A stretch of 64,000 nucleotides of DNA, taken from the NCBI GenBank assembly GCA_026826555.1, contig JAKSZT010054581.1, positions 2,969,560 to 3,033,559 on the forward strand. Direction: 5' to 3'. Position numbers and translations under genes: made by a program. Position 1 is the stretch's first letter; every line of letters begins with the position of its first letter. The notes beneath the pieces were generated by a model. The model had not been told where the DNA came from. It did not search any database and saw only the letters and a list, made by a program, of their open reading frames with translations. Source of the DNA: Tolypeutes matacus. Its lineage: Eukaryota; Chordata; Mammalia; Cingulata; Chlamyphoridae. This document shows, piece after piece, positions 22,270-34,235 of this stretch.

Positions 22270-22947
22270 AAATCCAGCAGGGACTTAGGGATTTGAATGA
22301 CAGCACAAAACACACAAACATATGTATTACAGGCATCCCAGAGGGAGAAGAGATGGGAACGGCTCAGGAGTGTTGGAGGAAATAATGGCTGAATACTTCC
22401 CAACCCTATTGCGAGAGATACATGTACATGTTCAGGAAATGCAGCACACCCCAAACAATATAATTCCCACCAGGCCTATTCCAAGACATATACTCATTAA
22501 AATATCCAATGTTCAAGACAAAGAAAAAATGCTGAAAGCAGCAAGAGAAAAGAGATTCATCACATACAAGGGAAGCTCAATAAGATTAAGTGCTGACTTC
22601 TCATCTGAAACCATGGAAGAAAGAAGGCAGTGGTATGACATAGTTAAGGTACTAAATGAAAAACTTCCAGCCAAGAATTCTCTATCCAGCAAAGCTGGCA
22701 TTCAAAAATGATGGAGAGTTCAAAATATTCTCAGATAAACAGAAATTAAGAGAGTATACCAATAAAAAAAACCTGCCCTTCAAGAAATACTAAAGGGAAT
22801 AATGCAGGTTGGATGGAAAAAAAACAGGAGAGAAAGAGAGTTGGAGGAGAGTGTACGAACAACTAAAAAGACAAAAAGAGAAAAGAAAACAACATATGAC
22901 GTACATAAACCCTAAGAAAATATGGCTAATGTGAGTAATTCCTTGAG
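22270..22947 (+). pseudogene. L1 ORF1 C-terminal half and ORF2 start
   Basis: Begins within the RRM-like part ('GIPEGEE' coding near 22330) and shows 'IRLSADFSSETMEERRQW' near 22590, then the spacer and the ORF2 start (ATG near 22925). The reading frame is shifted near 22355-22365. The copy continues at 23576 after a solo LTR. Confidence 0.85.
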
Positions 22948-22952
22948 AGTAA

Positions 22953-23575
22953 TGTATCACTTTGATAGAGTTATGAATTCCAAAAATAATTATTGGCTTA
23001 TGCTTGTAAGCTGGTCTGTTCATATGGGCATGAGTAAATTATGATTAGGGCATTGTTTGTGCCATGTCAGTAGGGTGTTGATCTCTGCCCCTTGGTGGGT
23101 GGTTTCTCAGAGATAAAAGCATGGCAAAGGAGAGAGTTGGAGCTCTGAGTTGGAGTTCTGATGCAGAGTCTTGAGCTGGAGCCCCGAGAAATAAGTGTAC
23201 AGAGGAGCTTTGTCATGAAGAAGGAGAGAAGGTTAGGAAAAGAGATGAGCCATACACCTGACAGTACACAGCTGGCTGTATGGGGAGAGGTAAAGGATAG
23301 AAAGCCTCATAGTCTACATCTGATCCTATGGAGGAAACAAAGAAGCTGAACCCAGAGAGAAATGAGGCCTGGGAACAGAGGAATCCAAGAAGCCTGAACC
23401 CTGGCAAATGCCAAGAGATGTCTTACTCCAACATGTGGTAAAAGATTTTGGTGAAGGAAGAAATTTAAGCTTTATGGCCGGGTAACTGTTAGCTTCTATG
23501 CCAAATAAATACCCTTTATAAAAACCAACTGATTATTGGTATTTTGCATTAGCATCCCTTTGGCTGACTAATACA
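22953..23575 (+). mobile_element. solo MaLR-like LTR in L1 ORF2
   Basis: Starts TGTATCACTTTG and ends CTAATACA. It is flanked by a perfect 5-bp duplication AGTAA (22948-22952 and 23576-23580), the length expected for ERVL/MaLR integration. It has an AATAAA near 23504 and shares blocks with the LTRs at 10035 and 21565. No internal sequence is left, so the provirus was reduced by LTR-LTR recombination. It splits L1 ORF2 about ten codons after its start. Confidence 0.93.
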
Positions 23576-26015
23576 AGTAATAACACTGAATTTTAATGGA
23601 TTAAACTCACCAGTCAAGAGACATTGTTTGGCAGAATGGTTAAGGAAATATGACCCATCTATATGTTCTCTACAAGAAGCCAACCTTAAACCCAGGGATT
23701 TGAGGTGGCAGAAAGTGAATGGCTGGAAGAAAATCTTACAAGGAAACAATAATCATAAAGGGCAGGAGTAGCTATAATAATATCAAACAAAATAGACTTT
23801 ATATGCAAAACTTCTGTAAGAGACAAAGACAGACCCTATATATTAGTAAAAGGAGTAATCTTTCAAGAATAAAGAACAAACACAAACATTTATACACCTA
23901 ACCAGGGTGCCTCAAAATACATGAGGAAAACACTGGAAAAACTAAGAGTAGAAATAGATGCTTCTACAATTATACTAGGGGACTTTAATATACCATTATC
24001 ATTATTAGACAGAACATCTCAACAGAGAATCAATAAAGAAACAAAGACTTTGAATCACACATTAGAGTATCTGGGTCTAACAGACATAGACAAAACACTA
24101 CATCCAAATACAGTGGGATATACATTCTTCTCTAGTGTACATGGATCATACTGCAAGATAGACCCCATTCTAAGCCACAGAAAAATTCTCAATGAATTCA
24201 GAAAGACTGAGATTATGCCAAGTAATTTCTCTGACCAAAATGGAATGAAACTGTAAATCAGTAAGGACCAGAGAAACATATTAGGCACAAATTTATGAAA
24301 GTTAAACAACACATTTTTAGACAAACAGTGGGTCAAGAAGGAAATCTCATAAGAAATAAGTAACTTCCTTGAAACGAATGAAAATAACAACAAAACATAT
24401 CAAAACCTATGGGATGCAGCAAAAGGTGTATTGAGATGGAAATTTGTAGCCATAAATGCATATATTAAAAAAGAAGAAAGAGCTAAAATTGAAGACCTAA
24501 CTGCAAAACAGGAGGAATTGGAAAAACAGCAACAAACTAACCCAGAGGAAATAGAAAGAAGGAAATAAAGATTAGAGCAAATATTGCTATTGCATTCAAC
24601 AACATATCAAAAAATTATACACCATCACCAAGAGGGATTCATCCCGGGTATGCAAGGATGGTTCAACATATGAAAATCAGTCAATGTAATACACCACAAA
24701 AACAGATTGAAAGAAAAAAAAATCACATGATCATCTCTATAGACACACAAAAAAGCATTTGACAAAATACTGCACTCTTTCCTGATGAAAACCCTGTAAA
24801 AGATAAGAACAGAAAGAAACTTTCTGAACATGTTAAAGGGTATATATGAAAAACCCACAGCTGAAATTATCTTCAATGGTGAAACCCTGAAAGCTTTCCC
24901 TCTAAGATCAGGAACAAGACAAAGATGCTCACTATCAGTGCTCCTATTTAACATTGTCTTAGAAGTACTTGGTTGAGCACAGAGGCAAGAAAAGGATATA
25001 AAAGTCATTGAAATTTGAAAGAAAGAAGTCAAAATTTCACTATTTGCAGACGACATGATCCTATCCATAGAAAGCCCTGAGATATCTACAACAAAGCTTC
25101 TAGAACTTATAAATGAGTTCAGTAAAGTCACAGGCTATAAGACCAATTCTCAAAAATCAGTAGCAATTTTGTACACCAATAATGATCAATCTGAGGAGGA
25201 AATCAAGAAAAAATACCATTTACAATAGTAACTAAGAGAATCAAATACCTAGGAATAAATTAAACTGAAGATGTAAAGGAGTTATATGCAAAAAACTATA
25301 CAACACTGTTAAAGGAAATCAAAGAATTAAAGAAAATGGAAAATATTTCCTGTTCATAGATAAGAAGACTAAACATCATTAAGATGTCTATCGTATCCAA
25401 ATTAATCTATATATTTAATGCCATCCCAATAAAAATCAACACTTTTTAAATGAATTGGGAAAACTAATTACAAAATTTATTTGGATGGGTAAGAGGCCCC
25501 AAACCACCAAGGACATATTGAAAAGCAAAAATTAAATTGGCTGTATCACACTACTTGACTTTAAAAGATACTACAAAGTTACAGCAGTCAAAACTGCATG
25601 GTATTGGCACAAGGATAGACATACCAACCAATGGAACTGAATTGAGAGTTCTGATATAGATCCTAGCATATTAAGTCATTTGATATTTGACAAGGCCACC
25701 AAGGCCACCCAACTGGGAGAGAATGGCCTCTTCAACAAATGGTTCTTGGGGAACTGGATATTCATATCCAAAAGAATGAGAGAAGACCACCATCTCACAC
25801 CTTATTAAGAAATCAACTCAAGGTGTATCAAAGATCTAAATATAAGAACGAAGGCCATAAAGACCTTGGAAGATAATGTAGGGAAGCATATTCAGGACGT
25901 TGTAATAGGAAATGGTTTCATAAACTTCACACCCAAAGCATGAGCAGTGAACGATAAAATAGATAAATGGGATCTCTTCAAAATTAAAAACTTTTGCACC
26001 TCAAAGGATGTAATC
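23576..26015 (+). pseudogene. L1 ORF2, first two thirds, decayed
   Basis: Continues from 22947 with endonuclease motifs (a 'DFNIPLSLLDRTS' stretch within 23921-24256) and the RT domain (an 'LFADDMILS' stretch near 25048 in another frame). An internal stretch near 24570-24600 is missing about 430 codons' worth of finger sequence compared with the complete copy: 'RRK' runs directly into the '[19 protein letters not shown]' part. Stops and shifts throughout. Confidence 0.85.
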
Positions 26016-26024
26016 AAAAAAGTA

Positions 26025-26703
26025 GTTGGACCAGACCATGGAGAGAGAAGTTCACCAGCATGAAAAGTGGGAAGACATCAATCTTTGTGAGGAATGGACT
26101 GTGAAAGGTGCAGTTCTTTTCAAAAAGGACAATCATGAACTCTTTTTTTACTTTTTTTTTAGCTATAACTTATAATAAAGATCATAAAATGTACTTGTCT
26201 TATTTATACAAGATGAATTTTTACATATGAACACACAACAACAACTGACATCAGTTACAGAACATTTTTGACAAAGTAGGATTCCCTGGTGTCCCCTTCC
26301 TAGGAATAAGCTTTCTCCATTCTTGGATTTCATATTAATGGAACAATCTTGTATGAATTCTGATGCCTCTGACTTCATTTACTCAACCTGTCTGTGAGAT
26401 TTCATCTCTGCGTTTGCATATAGCAGCACTTTGTTCTTTGTTCCTTTGTAGTATCCTCTTGCCTGAATATAACACAATTTTTAAAAAAATCATTACTCTT
26501 AACCTTTATAAGCCTGGATATCGTCTATCTTCCTGAATGTTTAATGATCACTTGAAAATAATGTTTCTTTTGCTGTTGTTGGGTGGAGTGTTCTTTAAAA
26601 GTCAACTAGGTCATATTTACTGATGGCATTCTTGAGGTTTTCTGTTTGTTCCTGACTACTATATCCTTGTACTTTTTTTTCTATTTTGTTCTTAAGCTCT
26701 ATC
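26025..26703. mobile_element. retroposed segment in L1 ORF2, partly antisense old L1
   Basis: L1 ORF2 is continuous if 26025-26710 is removed. The flanks repeat 'aaaaaagta' (26016-26024 and 26711-26719), with an A tract at 26704-26716. The first 120 bp match nothing else in the window. From about 26150 the text reads as the reverse complement of an old mammalian L1 3'UTR, and 26560-26690 as antisense ORF2 endonuclease sequence. This looks like a reverse-transcribed RNA that carried antisense L1 sequence. Confidence 0.5.
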
Positions 26704-26710
26704 AAAAAAA

Positions 26711-27480
26711 AAAAAAGTAAAAAGGCAGCCTACTCAATGGGAGAAAATATTTGGCAACCATATATCTGATAGAAGCCTAATATCCAGCGTATATAAAGAA
26801 ATCCAACACCTCGAAAATAAAAAGATAAACAACCCATTTAAAAAATCATCAAGTGACCTGAAAAGACACATCTCTAAAGAAAAATACAAATGGCTAAACA
26901 GCACATGAAAAGATGCTCAACATCACTAGCTATTAGGGAAATGTAAATCAAAACTATAATGAGATACTATCTTATATCCATTAGAATGGCAGCTATTAAA
27001 AAAAACAGCAGACTATAAGTGTTAGAGAGGATGAGGAGGAATGAGAATGCTCATTCACTGCTGGTGGGTATGTAAAATGGCTCACCATTGTGGAAGACAG
27101 TTTGGCAGTTCCTCAAAAAACTAACTATAGAACTTCCATATGATTCAGCAATTCCACTGTTGGGTATACACCTAGAAGAATTGAAAGCAAAGACACAAAC
27201 AGGTATATACCCACCAATGTTCACAACAGCATTATTCACTATTGCCAAAAGTTGGAATCAACCCACATGCCCATCAACAGATGACTGGATAAACAAAATG
27301 TGGTACATACATACAATGGAATATTACTCAGCTGTAAGAAGGAATAAAGTGCTAGCACATGGTATAACATGGATGAATCTTAAGGACCTTATGTTGAGTG
27401 AAGCAAGTCAGTTATCGAAGGATGAACAGTACATGACCTCACTGATATGAATTAAGGAAATTGAGCAGACTCAGGGAGCT
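26711..27480 (+). pseudogene. L1 ORF2 C-terminus
   Basis: Continues ORF2 after the insertion. The last 120 codons (27088-27450) are open, with '[25 protein letters not shown]' style sequence (given here as the span 27250-27330) ending in 'YMTSLI' and a stop, as in the copy at 14812. About 30 bases of 3'UTR follow before the minisatellite region. Confidence 0.88.
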
Positions 27481-27624
27481 ATTTCAGCTGAATTCCATTT
27501 GGGGGTTCAAACCAAAGGATGTGACTGGCAACATGGGCCAGTGGCCCTGGGGTCTGATCCCAAGCTGCAGGAGACAGCCTGAATGGGTCTCCAGGCCAGC
27601 CAGTCATGCCTTCTCCAGCTCCCT

Positions 27625-28035
27625 TCCCCTCACCTCAGTCTCTGCCTTCCCTCCCCACTGCACCTGGCAACCACTGGGCACCCTCACTGCAGTCTCTGCT
27701 GGCCCTGCAATCCCAAGGTTCCCTCACCTCAGTCTCCTCTGCAACTAACAATCTCCAGGCACCCTCACTACAGTCTCCACCTGGTGATCCCTGGGCACCC
27801 TCACTGCAGTCTCCACTGTGTTCAGTGACCCCTAGACACCCTCACCACAGTCTCTGCTGCACCTGGCAATCCCTGGGAACCCTCACTGCAGACTCCACTG
27901 TGTTCAATGACCTCCAGACACCCCCACCACAGTCTCTGCTGCAACCAGCAATCCCTGAGCACCCTCATGGCAGTCTCCACTGGGTGATCCATGGGCACCT
28001 TCACTACATTCTCCTCTGCATCTGGTGATCCCAGA
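27625..28035. repeat. 41-bp minisatellite (CCCTCACTGCAGTCTC units)
   Basis: Units marked by 'ccctcac' recur at about 27681, 27721, 27762, 27798, 27839, 27880, 27921, 27962 and 27998: spacing 40-41 bp with two 36-bp units. It lies between the end of one L1 and the middle of another. ORFs through it (for example 27606-28028) are low-complexity and unsupported. Confidence 0.88.
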
Positions 28036-28264
28036 GGCCACACCTAGGTCCTACAGCCTCAAACCTCTCCCTAAACTCCTACCTGTGACTTGATGGAGGC
28101 CCTCCCCTGGGCACTTGCTTGTTCCCTCCTAAAACCATAGTCCATACTAGATACCTGCCTCTACACCTTCAGACAGGGATCATGTCTTTGTTCCTTTCAC
28201 ATCAGGAACTAGTCAGGAGAGCAATATATTCCTACCTGAGACACAGGGATGCCTCAGAGCATGG

Positions 28265-30305
28265 CATCCTGTACTACAAAAATCCTGAAGTATCCATGAC
28301 AAAGATACTTGAGCTAATAATGAGTTCAGCAAAGTGGTAGGATACAAGATCAACATGCAAAAATCAGAAATGTTTCTGTACACTAATACTGAACAATCTG
28401 AGATGGAAGTCAGGGGAAAAATTCCATTTTAAATAGCAACAAAAAGACTCAAATACCTAGGAATTAATTTAACCAAAGAAGTACAGGACCTATAAGCAAA
28501 AAACTACAAAACAATGCTAAAAGAAATTTTAAAAGACCTAAACAAATGGAAAGACATTCTATGTTCATAGATTGGAAGAATAAATATCCTGAAGATGTCA
28601 ATCTTACCTAAACTGATTTTTAGATTTAATGCAATACCAATCAAAATCCCAACCGCTTATTTTACAGAATTAGGGAAGGCAATTACCAAATTCATTTGAA
28701 GAAGGGTTAGTGTACATGAATAGCCAAAAGCATTCTAAAAAGAAGAGCGACATGGGAGGAATTTCACTGCCTGACCTTGAAACATATTACAAAGCTACAG
28801 TGATCAAAACAGCATGGTACTGGCATTAAGAGAGACACATTGATCAGTGGAATATAATTGAGAACCCTGAAATAAATCCTCACCTATATAGTCAACAGAT
28901 TTTTAAAAATAATTTATTCACTTTATTTTTTTATTTATCCCCCCCCCCTTGCAGCTTGTGCTTGCTCTGTCGATTTGCCGTGCATTTTTCCATGTCCCCT
29001 AGTCTCCCTTTGTTGTGCCAGCTCTCTGCGCTGCACAGGCCCTGAGCTCTCCACACCACATGGGCCCTGCATGTGGGTGCTCCTTCACAAGAAGGTCCCA
29101 GGGATTGAGCCCAGAACCTCCCATAGGGTAAATGGGAGCACAACCAATTGAGCCAGAGCCACTTCCCAAGTCAATTGATTTTTGACAAACCTACCAAGTT
29201 CATGTTAAAGGGACAAAATAGTTTCTTCCACAAATGTTGTTAGAACTGGATATCTATAGCCCAAAGAATGAAAAAGGATCCCTATCTCACCCCCTATACA
29301 AGAAACAAGTCAAAATGCATCAAATATCTAAAAATAAAAGCCAGGACCATAAAACTACTGGAAGAAATTAAACACTTTTGCACCTCACAAGATGTTGTCA
29401 ATAGAGTGAAAAGGCAGTCAACTCAATGGGAAAAAATATTTGGAAATCACATATCCAATATGGGTTTAATATCCAGGATATATGAAGAGATGTTACAACT
29501 CAACATTAAAAAATACAAATGACCCAATTAAAAAATGGACAAAAGACTTGAATAGATATTTGTCCAAAGAAGAAATACAAATCGCACACACACACACACA
29601 AAAAAAAAAAAACCATGAAGAAATGCTCAATATCACTAATGATTAGGGAAATGTTAATCAAAACTATAATGAGATATCATTTCATTCCTATCAGAACGGC
29701 CATGATTAAAAAGTCAGAGAACTACAAGTGTTGGAGAGGATGTGGAGAGATAAAAACACTTATTCACTGTTGGTGGGAATGCAGAATGGTACAGCCAGTG
29801 TGGAGGACTGTTTGGCAGTTCCTAAAGAAGTTGAACATAGACTTGCCACATGACCTGGCAATACCACTACTGAGTATATACCCAGAAGAACTGTGAGCAG
29901 TAACACAAACAGACATCTACACACCAATATTCATAGCAACATTATTCATGATTGCCAAAAGTTGGCAACAACCCAGGTGCCCATCAACAGATGAATGGAT
30001 AAGCAAACTGTGGTCCATTCACATGATGGAATATTATGCAGCTATAAGAAGAAATGAAGTCATAAAGCATTTGACAACATGGATGAACCTGGAGTACATT
30101 ATGTTGAGTGAACCCAGCCAGAAACAAAAGGACAAATACTGTGTGATTGCTTTACTATGAACCAAATATATTGCATAACATATTGTTTGATTTTTAAAAA
30201 ATGTAAATGTATCTGTACATTTATTTGAGAAATGTATGAATTTATTCATCTGTGCTTACTTTTTAGTTTTTAATTGTTTATATATTCAATTATTAAATGT
30301 ATAAA
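28265..30305 (+). pseudogene. L1 ORF2 RT-to-C-terminus, interrupted by a SINE
   Basis: 5'-truncated L1 starting inside the RT domain (28265) and running to the ORF2 end at 30160 ('KYCVIALL' stop) and a short AT-rich 3' end. It resembles the older subfamily at 47705-53372 more than the young copy, for example in its ORF2 C-terminus. Stops are frequent before 29260. A DAS SINE lies at 28905-29168, so this L1 is older than that SINE. Confidence 0.88.
28905..29168 (-). mobile_element. DAS SINE in L1
   Basis: Minus-strand tRNA-derived SINE. The B-box region is visible as 'gggattgagcccagaacctccca' (29100) and the 5' end as 'aattgagccagagccacttccc' (29147-29168). The A-rich tail appears as the T/A-rich start (28905-28940). 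Flanks repeat 'agtcaacagattttt' / 'agtcaattgattttt' (28890-28904 and 29169-29183), a slightly diverged duplication. Confidence 0.88.
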
Positions 30306-30715
30306 AAATTAATAAAGCACAACTACTATGAATATGAAATACAGTTACATAAACTCTAGCACATTTATCCTCTCTACTGAAGCCATCTCTATTGGCTTTG
30401 CCTTGCAACATATAGAACCAATTTTCTGGAGGCAACTAAAAATGTGGTTTAAAGTAAACTTGTGTAAGTTAATCAGATTTTGGAATCAACCATCAAATCT
30501 TGAAACTTTAAAGATTTGAATTTATGCTCCTACTTTTAAATAGCAAAGCTCTTCCTTTCAAGAAATAAATGCTTAAGCTATCTGTTTCTAGATCAAGATA
30601 TCAATTTTTTCTCATTCAAATTAAACCACCTGATCTCCTTTATATCTTGAAATGGTTAAAACTCAAGCTACATTGATAATCAGAAACTATTTATTAATTG
30701 TCCTTTAAAACAAAC
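30306..30715. other. no gene recognised
   Basis: AT-rich sequence between two L1 pieces. No supported feature. Confidence 0.4.
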
Positions 30716-31340
30716 AAGTCAAGATGATGATGGACAATACCCATCCCAAAGAACAGAAATTGTCTACAACTGCAAGCAAGATAGCTCCATCCATCTGCCC
30801 CCATGGGATCTAAGCCCCCTCTCAGTGAGAAGCAGACTGGGCATCACCATCTCCAAATCCTCAAGAATGGGGAATGAACAATGAACTAAAGTTAGACATT
30901 ATTCTACTATAGATTTAAGAATAATAACATTCTTGCAATGGAAGAACTGTTATCATTGATGTAAAGGCAGTGGCCACCAGAGGTTCTGAGGGGTGGGAGT
31001 GGGAAGAGTAGGTGTAATATGGGGACATTTTCACAACATTGGATTTGTCCTGCATGACATCGTGGTGATGGATACAGGCCATTGTATATTTTGTCATAAC
31101 TTTACAAATTGTGCAGGACAGAGTGTAAACTAAAATGTAAACTGTAGTCCATGGTTAATAGCAATGTTTCAATATGGGTTCAATTGTAACAAATGTACCA
31201 CACTAATGAAGGGTGTTATTAATGTGGGAAAGTATGGGAGAGGGAGGGTTGGGGCATATGGGAATCCCTTATATTTTTATGTAACATTTATGTAATCTAA
31301 AGCTTCTTTAAAAATAAAAATATTAAGTAAAAAAAAAAGC
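30716..31340 (+). mobile_element. L1 3'UTR end
   Basis: Parallels 470-1088: purine block near 30960-31010, 'aaattgtgcagga' near 31105, the 'gggaatcccttat' block near 31260, a 'taatctaaagcttcttt' end and poly-A at 31330-31338. Confidence 0.82.
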
Positions 31341-31884
31341 ATCAGCTTACATCCTGAGCTTAATCTCTACCTTTGAGGGAATTGAGATCTGCATTTATTG
31401 TTGTCATAGGTGATTTGTCTTTCCTTCTGACATTTCTCCATAATTACTATAGCATCTCTTGGGAAAAATTACATTTTAGTCAAATCTCTGATGCTCATTT
31501 TTCACATCATGTCTGGAACTGAAGATTTTAAAGTGATAGCAGAGAAGCCCTTTACAACAAAAGTTTTCCATTAACTCAACATATTTAACTTTTATGTTGC
31601 TGTGCATAAAATATTAAGTGCATATATTATTTGAATACCTTTTGACTTCTTCTCAGTTTTATCATTGCAAAATAGTTGGGGAGATTTATATTAAGGGCTA
31701 AGGAATCTAGGAATTATTTGATAACAGAATAAACAATAATCAAAGAACTTACTGTGCAAACTAATACATTACAAATGCTCTAGGTAATAGTATTTTAAAA
31801 ATTTATATCATTGGAAGTAATTAGAAAACCTACAAGTTCTATTGGACAAGGCCCAGGTGGGCTGACAAGTCAACTCAAATTATT
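31341..31884. other. no gene recognised
   Basis: AT-rich single-copy sequence with no supported ORF or repeat. Confidence 0.4.
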
Positions 31885-32065
31885 ATTTTTATTTTTTTAA
31901 AACAATTTTATTGATACATAATTATAAAGCATACACTTCCTCCTAGGTGTACAATCAATAGTATTTGCTATAATCACACGGTTGTGCATTCATCACTTCC
32001 ATCATTATTAGAGCATTTTCATTATTTCAATATTAATAAGAATAAACAAAAAACAAACAGGAAAA
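31885..32065 (-). mobile_element. old L1 3' end
   Basis: T-rich start followed by 'attgatacataattataaagcatac' style text (31909-31935) and 'cacacggttgtgcattcatcac' (31976-31997, in two parts), typical of the reverse complement of an old L1 3'UTR. Boundaries approximate. Confidence 0.5.
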
Positions 32066-32785
32066 TTCCTCACCTCCCAATATATCTATGTCAAAATGTT
32101 TTGATAAGCAAAAGTAGGCAGAAAGTCCTTTACTCTAAATTCCATACTCACTAAAATCTGCTATGAATAGTGTCACATCTGGTAAATCATTAGGTGGGAG
32201 AAATTCCATTGAAATTGCAGGAGAATGTAGGTTCTTACAGAGGCAGTAACCCTCAGCTCTCCAATGCCCAGACAGCCACAAACTGTCAGTCAGTGTTCTC
32301 AGGAGACTTCCCTGGACAAGTGGGCTTTTCATATGATTAGACTGATCTAAGATCGCACTCACTTTTATGGTTGGCTACTGTCTTCCAATAGATGTGGGAA
32401 TCACAGATTAAATCATACAAAAAGGTGGGAGTGTGCTGGATTAGATTACGCAGAGAGCTGGGGAAAAGTATGATTAGTTTACAATGTACTGAAAACAATA
32501 CTGATGGGCTAAGAGCTTTGTAGAATGGGAATCTTTGTATGGGGAGCTATGATTCAAGAAAATTGACCCAACACAATAGTTTTGGGTTCATTTTTACTAA
32601 AACATTATTTCATTAATTTTTTCTACCATTAATAACCTCAAAGATGTAAAAATGTGTTTCTTACTCCACCCTTATTTATTTATGTCCCACTATGTTAAAT
32701 GATTTAATTTAAATAGGAAAACTAATTGTTAATTACTTAACTATAATATAAGAAGAGCACGTACAATATGTCTCAACTGTGTTTT
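32066..32785. other. no gene recognised
   Basis: Single-copy AT-rich sequence. I see no gene. Confidence 0.4.
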
Positions 32786-32935
32786 TTTTTTTTAATTGAT
32801 TTAAAATTTTATTTTAATTGAATGACTAAGGAGCTGAATTTTTTATTTTATTTGAGTTCAATTTATATAGCTGCATGTGGCTAGTGAGTACCCAACTGGG
32901 CAGCCCAGCTCTGGGCAGCAGCTTCTTCAGCAAGG
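32786..32935. mobile_element. possible hAT-Charlie DNA transposon fragment
   Basis: 'gctgcatgtggctagtgagtaccc' (32870-32893, two short blocks) and the AT-rich approach to it resemble the terminal part of MER20-type hAT elements, which end with a CACATGTGGCTAGTGGCTAC block. No full terminal repeat pair or 8-bp duplication was found. Confidence 0.35.
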
Positions 32936-34139
32936 ACCAGGCCTCACTCATTCATGTTTGCAGTGCTCCTGGGCCCAGAAATGAATTGAAAAGCACCTTC
33001 TTGCACTGCCACATTTTTAACCCCTTCTCCACCTACCTTCTGCTGAAGCACTTAACTTTGACCTTCTCATTCCACAAACTCCCTAAGACAGTGAAGAAAC
33101 CTAGTCTTTTGGAAGGCTGTGCCAGTGGTCAGGCCTGACAACCTGGCCTGCTGTGCCTCCACATTCTCATCCACTGAATAGGAGCAACGAACCTGCCCTA
33201 GGGTGGGCTCATTCTCAAAAGGCCTGACTGTACACCAAAGGGGTAGAATCTAAATTTAAACAGTAAACCTTTAAAATCAAGTTGGATTTAGCTTCATTTA
33301 TTCCAACAAAGTGGGAGAGCTACAGAAAACACTTAACAAGTAAGGTTGTCTGCTTCATTTTGTCAATATTATTGTGTGTCTCACAGGCTGGGCCTTACCC
33401 ACTGCAGGCCCAGGATATGCAAATATGGACCTGTACAGTGTCTGCCTTTATAATTCTGACTGACTGTTATATTTTTCTTTCCAAAACAGGGTTTTGGCAA
33501 AGAAAAATATGGTGTCTCAAAATAACTGTAGATGCCTTGCATAAGTGTCATTCATCTATTAGTCAAAGTAAGAAGAGCGTGGGGTCCCTAATACATCAGA
33601 AACCAATATTCCAATTTTATCATTTGTCTTCAGCCATCAGAATGGAGTTTGGCACTATATAATTATTGCGGCTTGTTGAGTTAGGGCTTCTTTTGGCTGA
33701 AAGCATAATTGCTCACATGTGACTCAATGATTCAGGATTTATTGAAAACTTTCCCAACATCAAAAGCTATCCAAACACCACCATTATAATTTCTTAATCT
33801 GCTTATGGATGTTCAGGGGCCAATTCCTAACTGTGAATGAAAAGCACTCTGTTAAAGCCTAGCACCTATAGCCATAGGGAACCCCTGCTTTCAAATCCCA
33901 ATATCCCTTTCTCATCTCCTCCCACCTCAACTGGCCCAAGAGCTCCCCCAGCCAGGTTTCCTGCTCCATATAAAGGAAGTCCTAACCTACTAGGAGGTCT
34001 GCCCCACCTTTCCTCCTTTGCTTAAATGGAGAAGGAAGTGGCATCTCCAGATCTCAAACCTGGACACTGGAGGGTTAACAGGTTGGCAAGCTACAGTGGG
34101 GCTGACCCCTGGAAACCAGACATATAAATCCTCGGTAGA
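32936..34139. other. no gene recognised
   Basis: Mostly single-copy. A 126-codon ORF at 33282-33662 (+) has no recognisable domain and no supporting context, so I do not call it a gene. Confidence 0.4.
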
Positions 34140-34235
34140 TTTAGCTACTGAAAGACTAGTGCAGAAATTCTCATGAGATAGGAAATCTGGAACAAGTACT
34201 TCTTCCTTCAGCAACAGTCCTTTCTAGTCTTTGGC

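Noticed and set aside
27625..28035. CRISPR-like array
   Set aside because: The 36-41 bp periodic units have no unique spacers and the context is mammalian; it is a minisatellite.
33282..33662. 126-codon + strand ORF
   Set aside because: No domain, no promoter or splice context, and a length possible by chance in this A+T-rich sequence.
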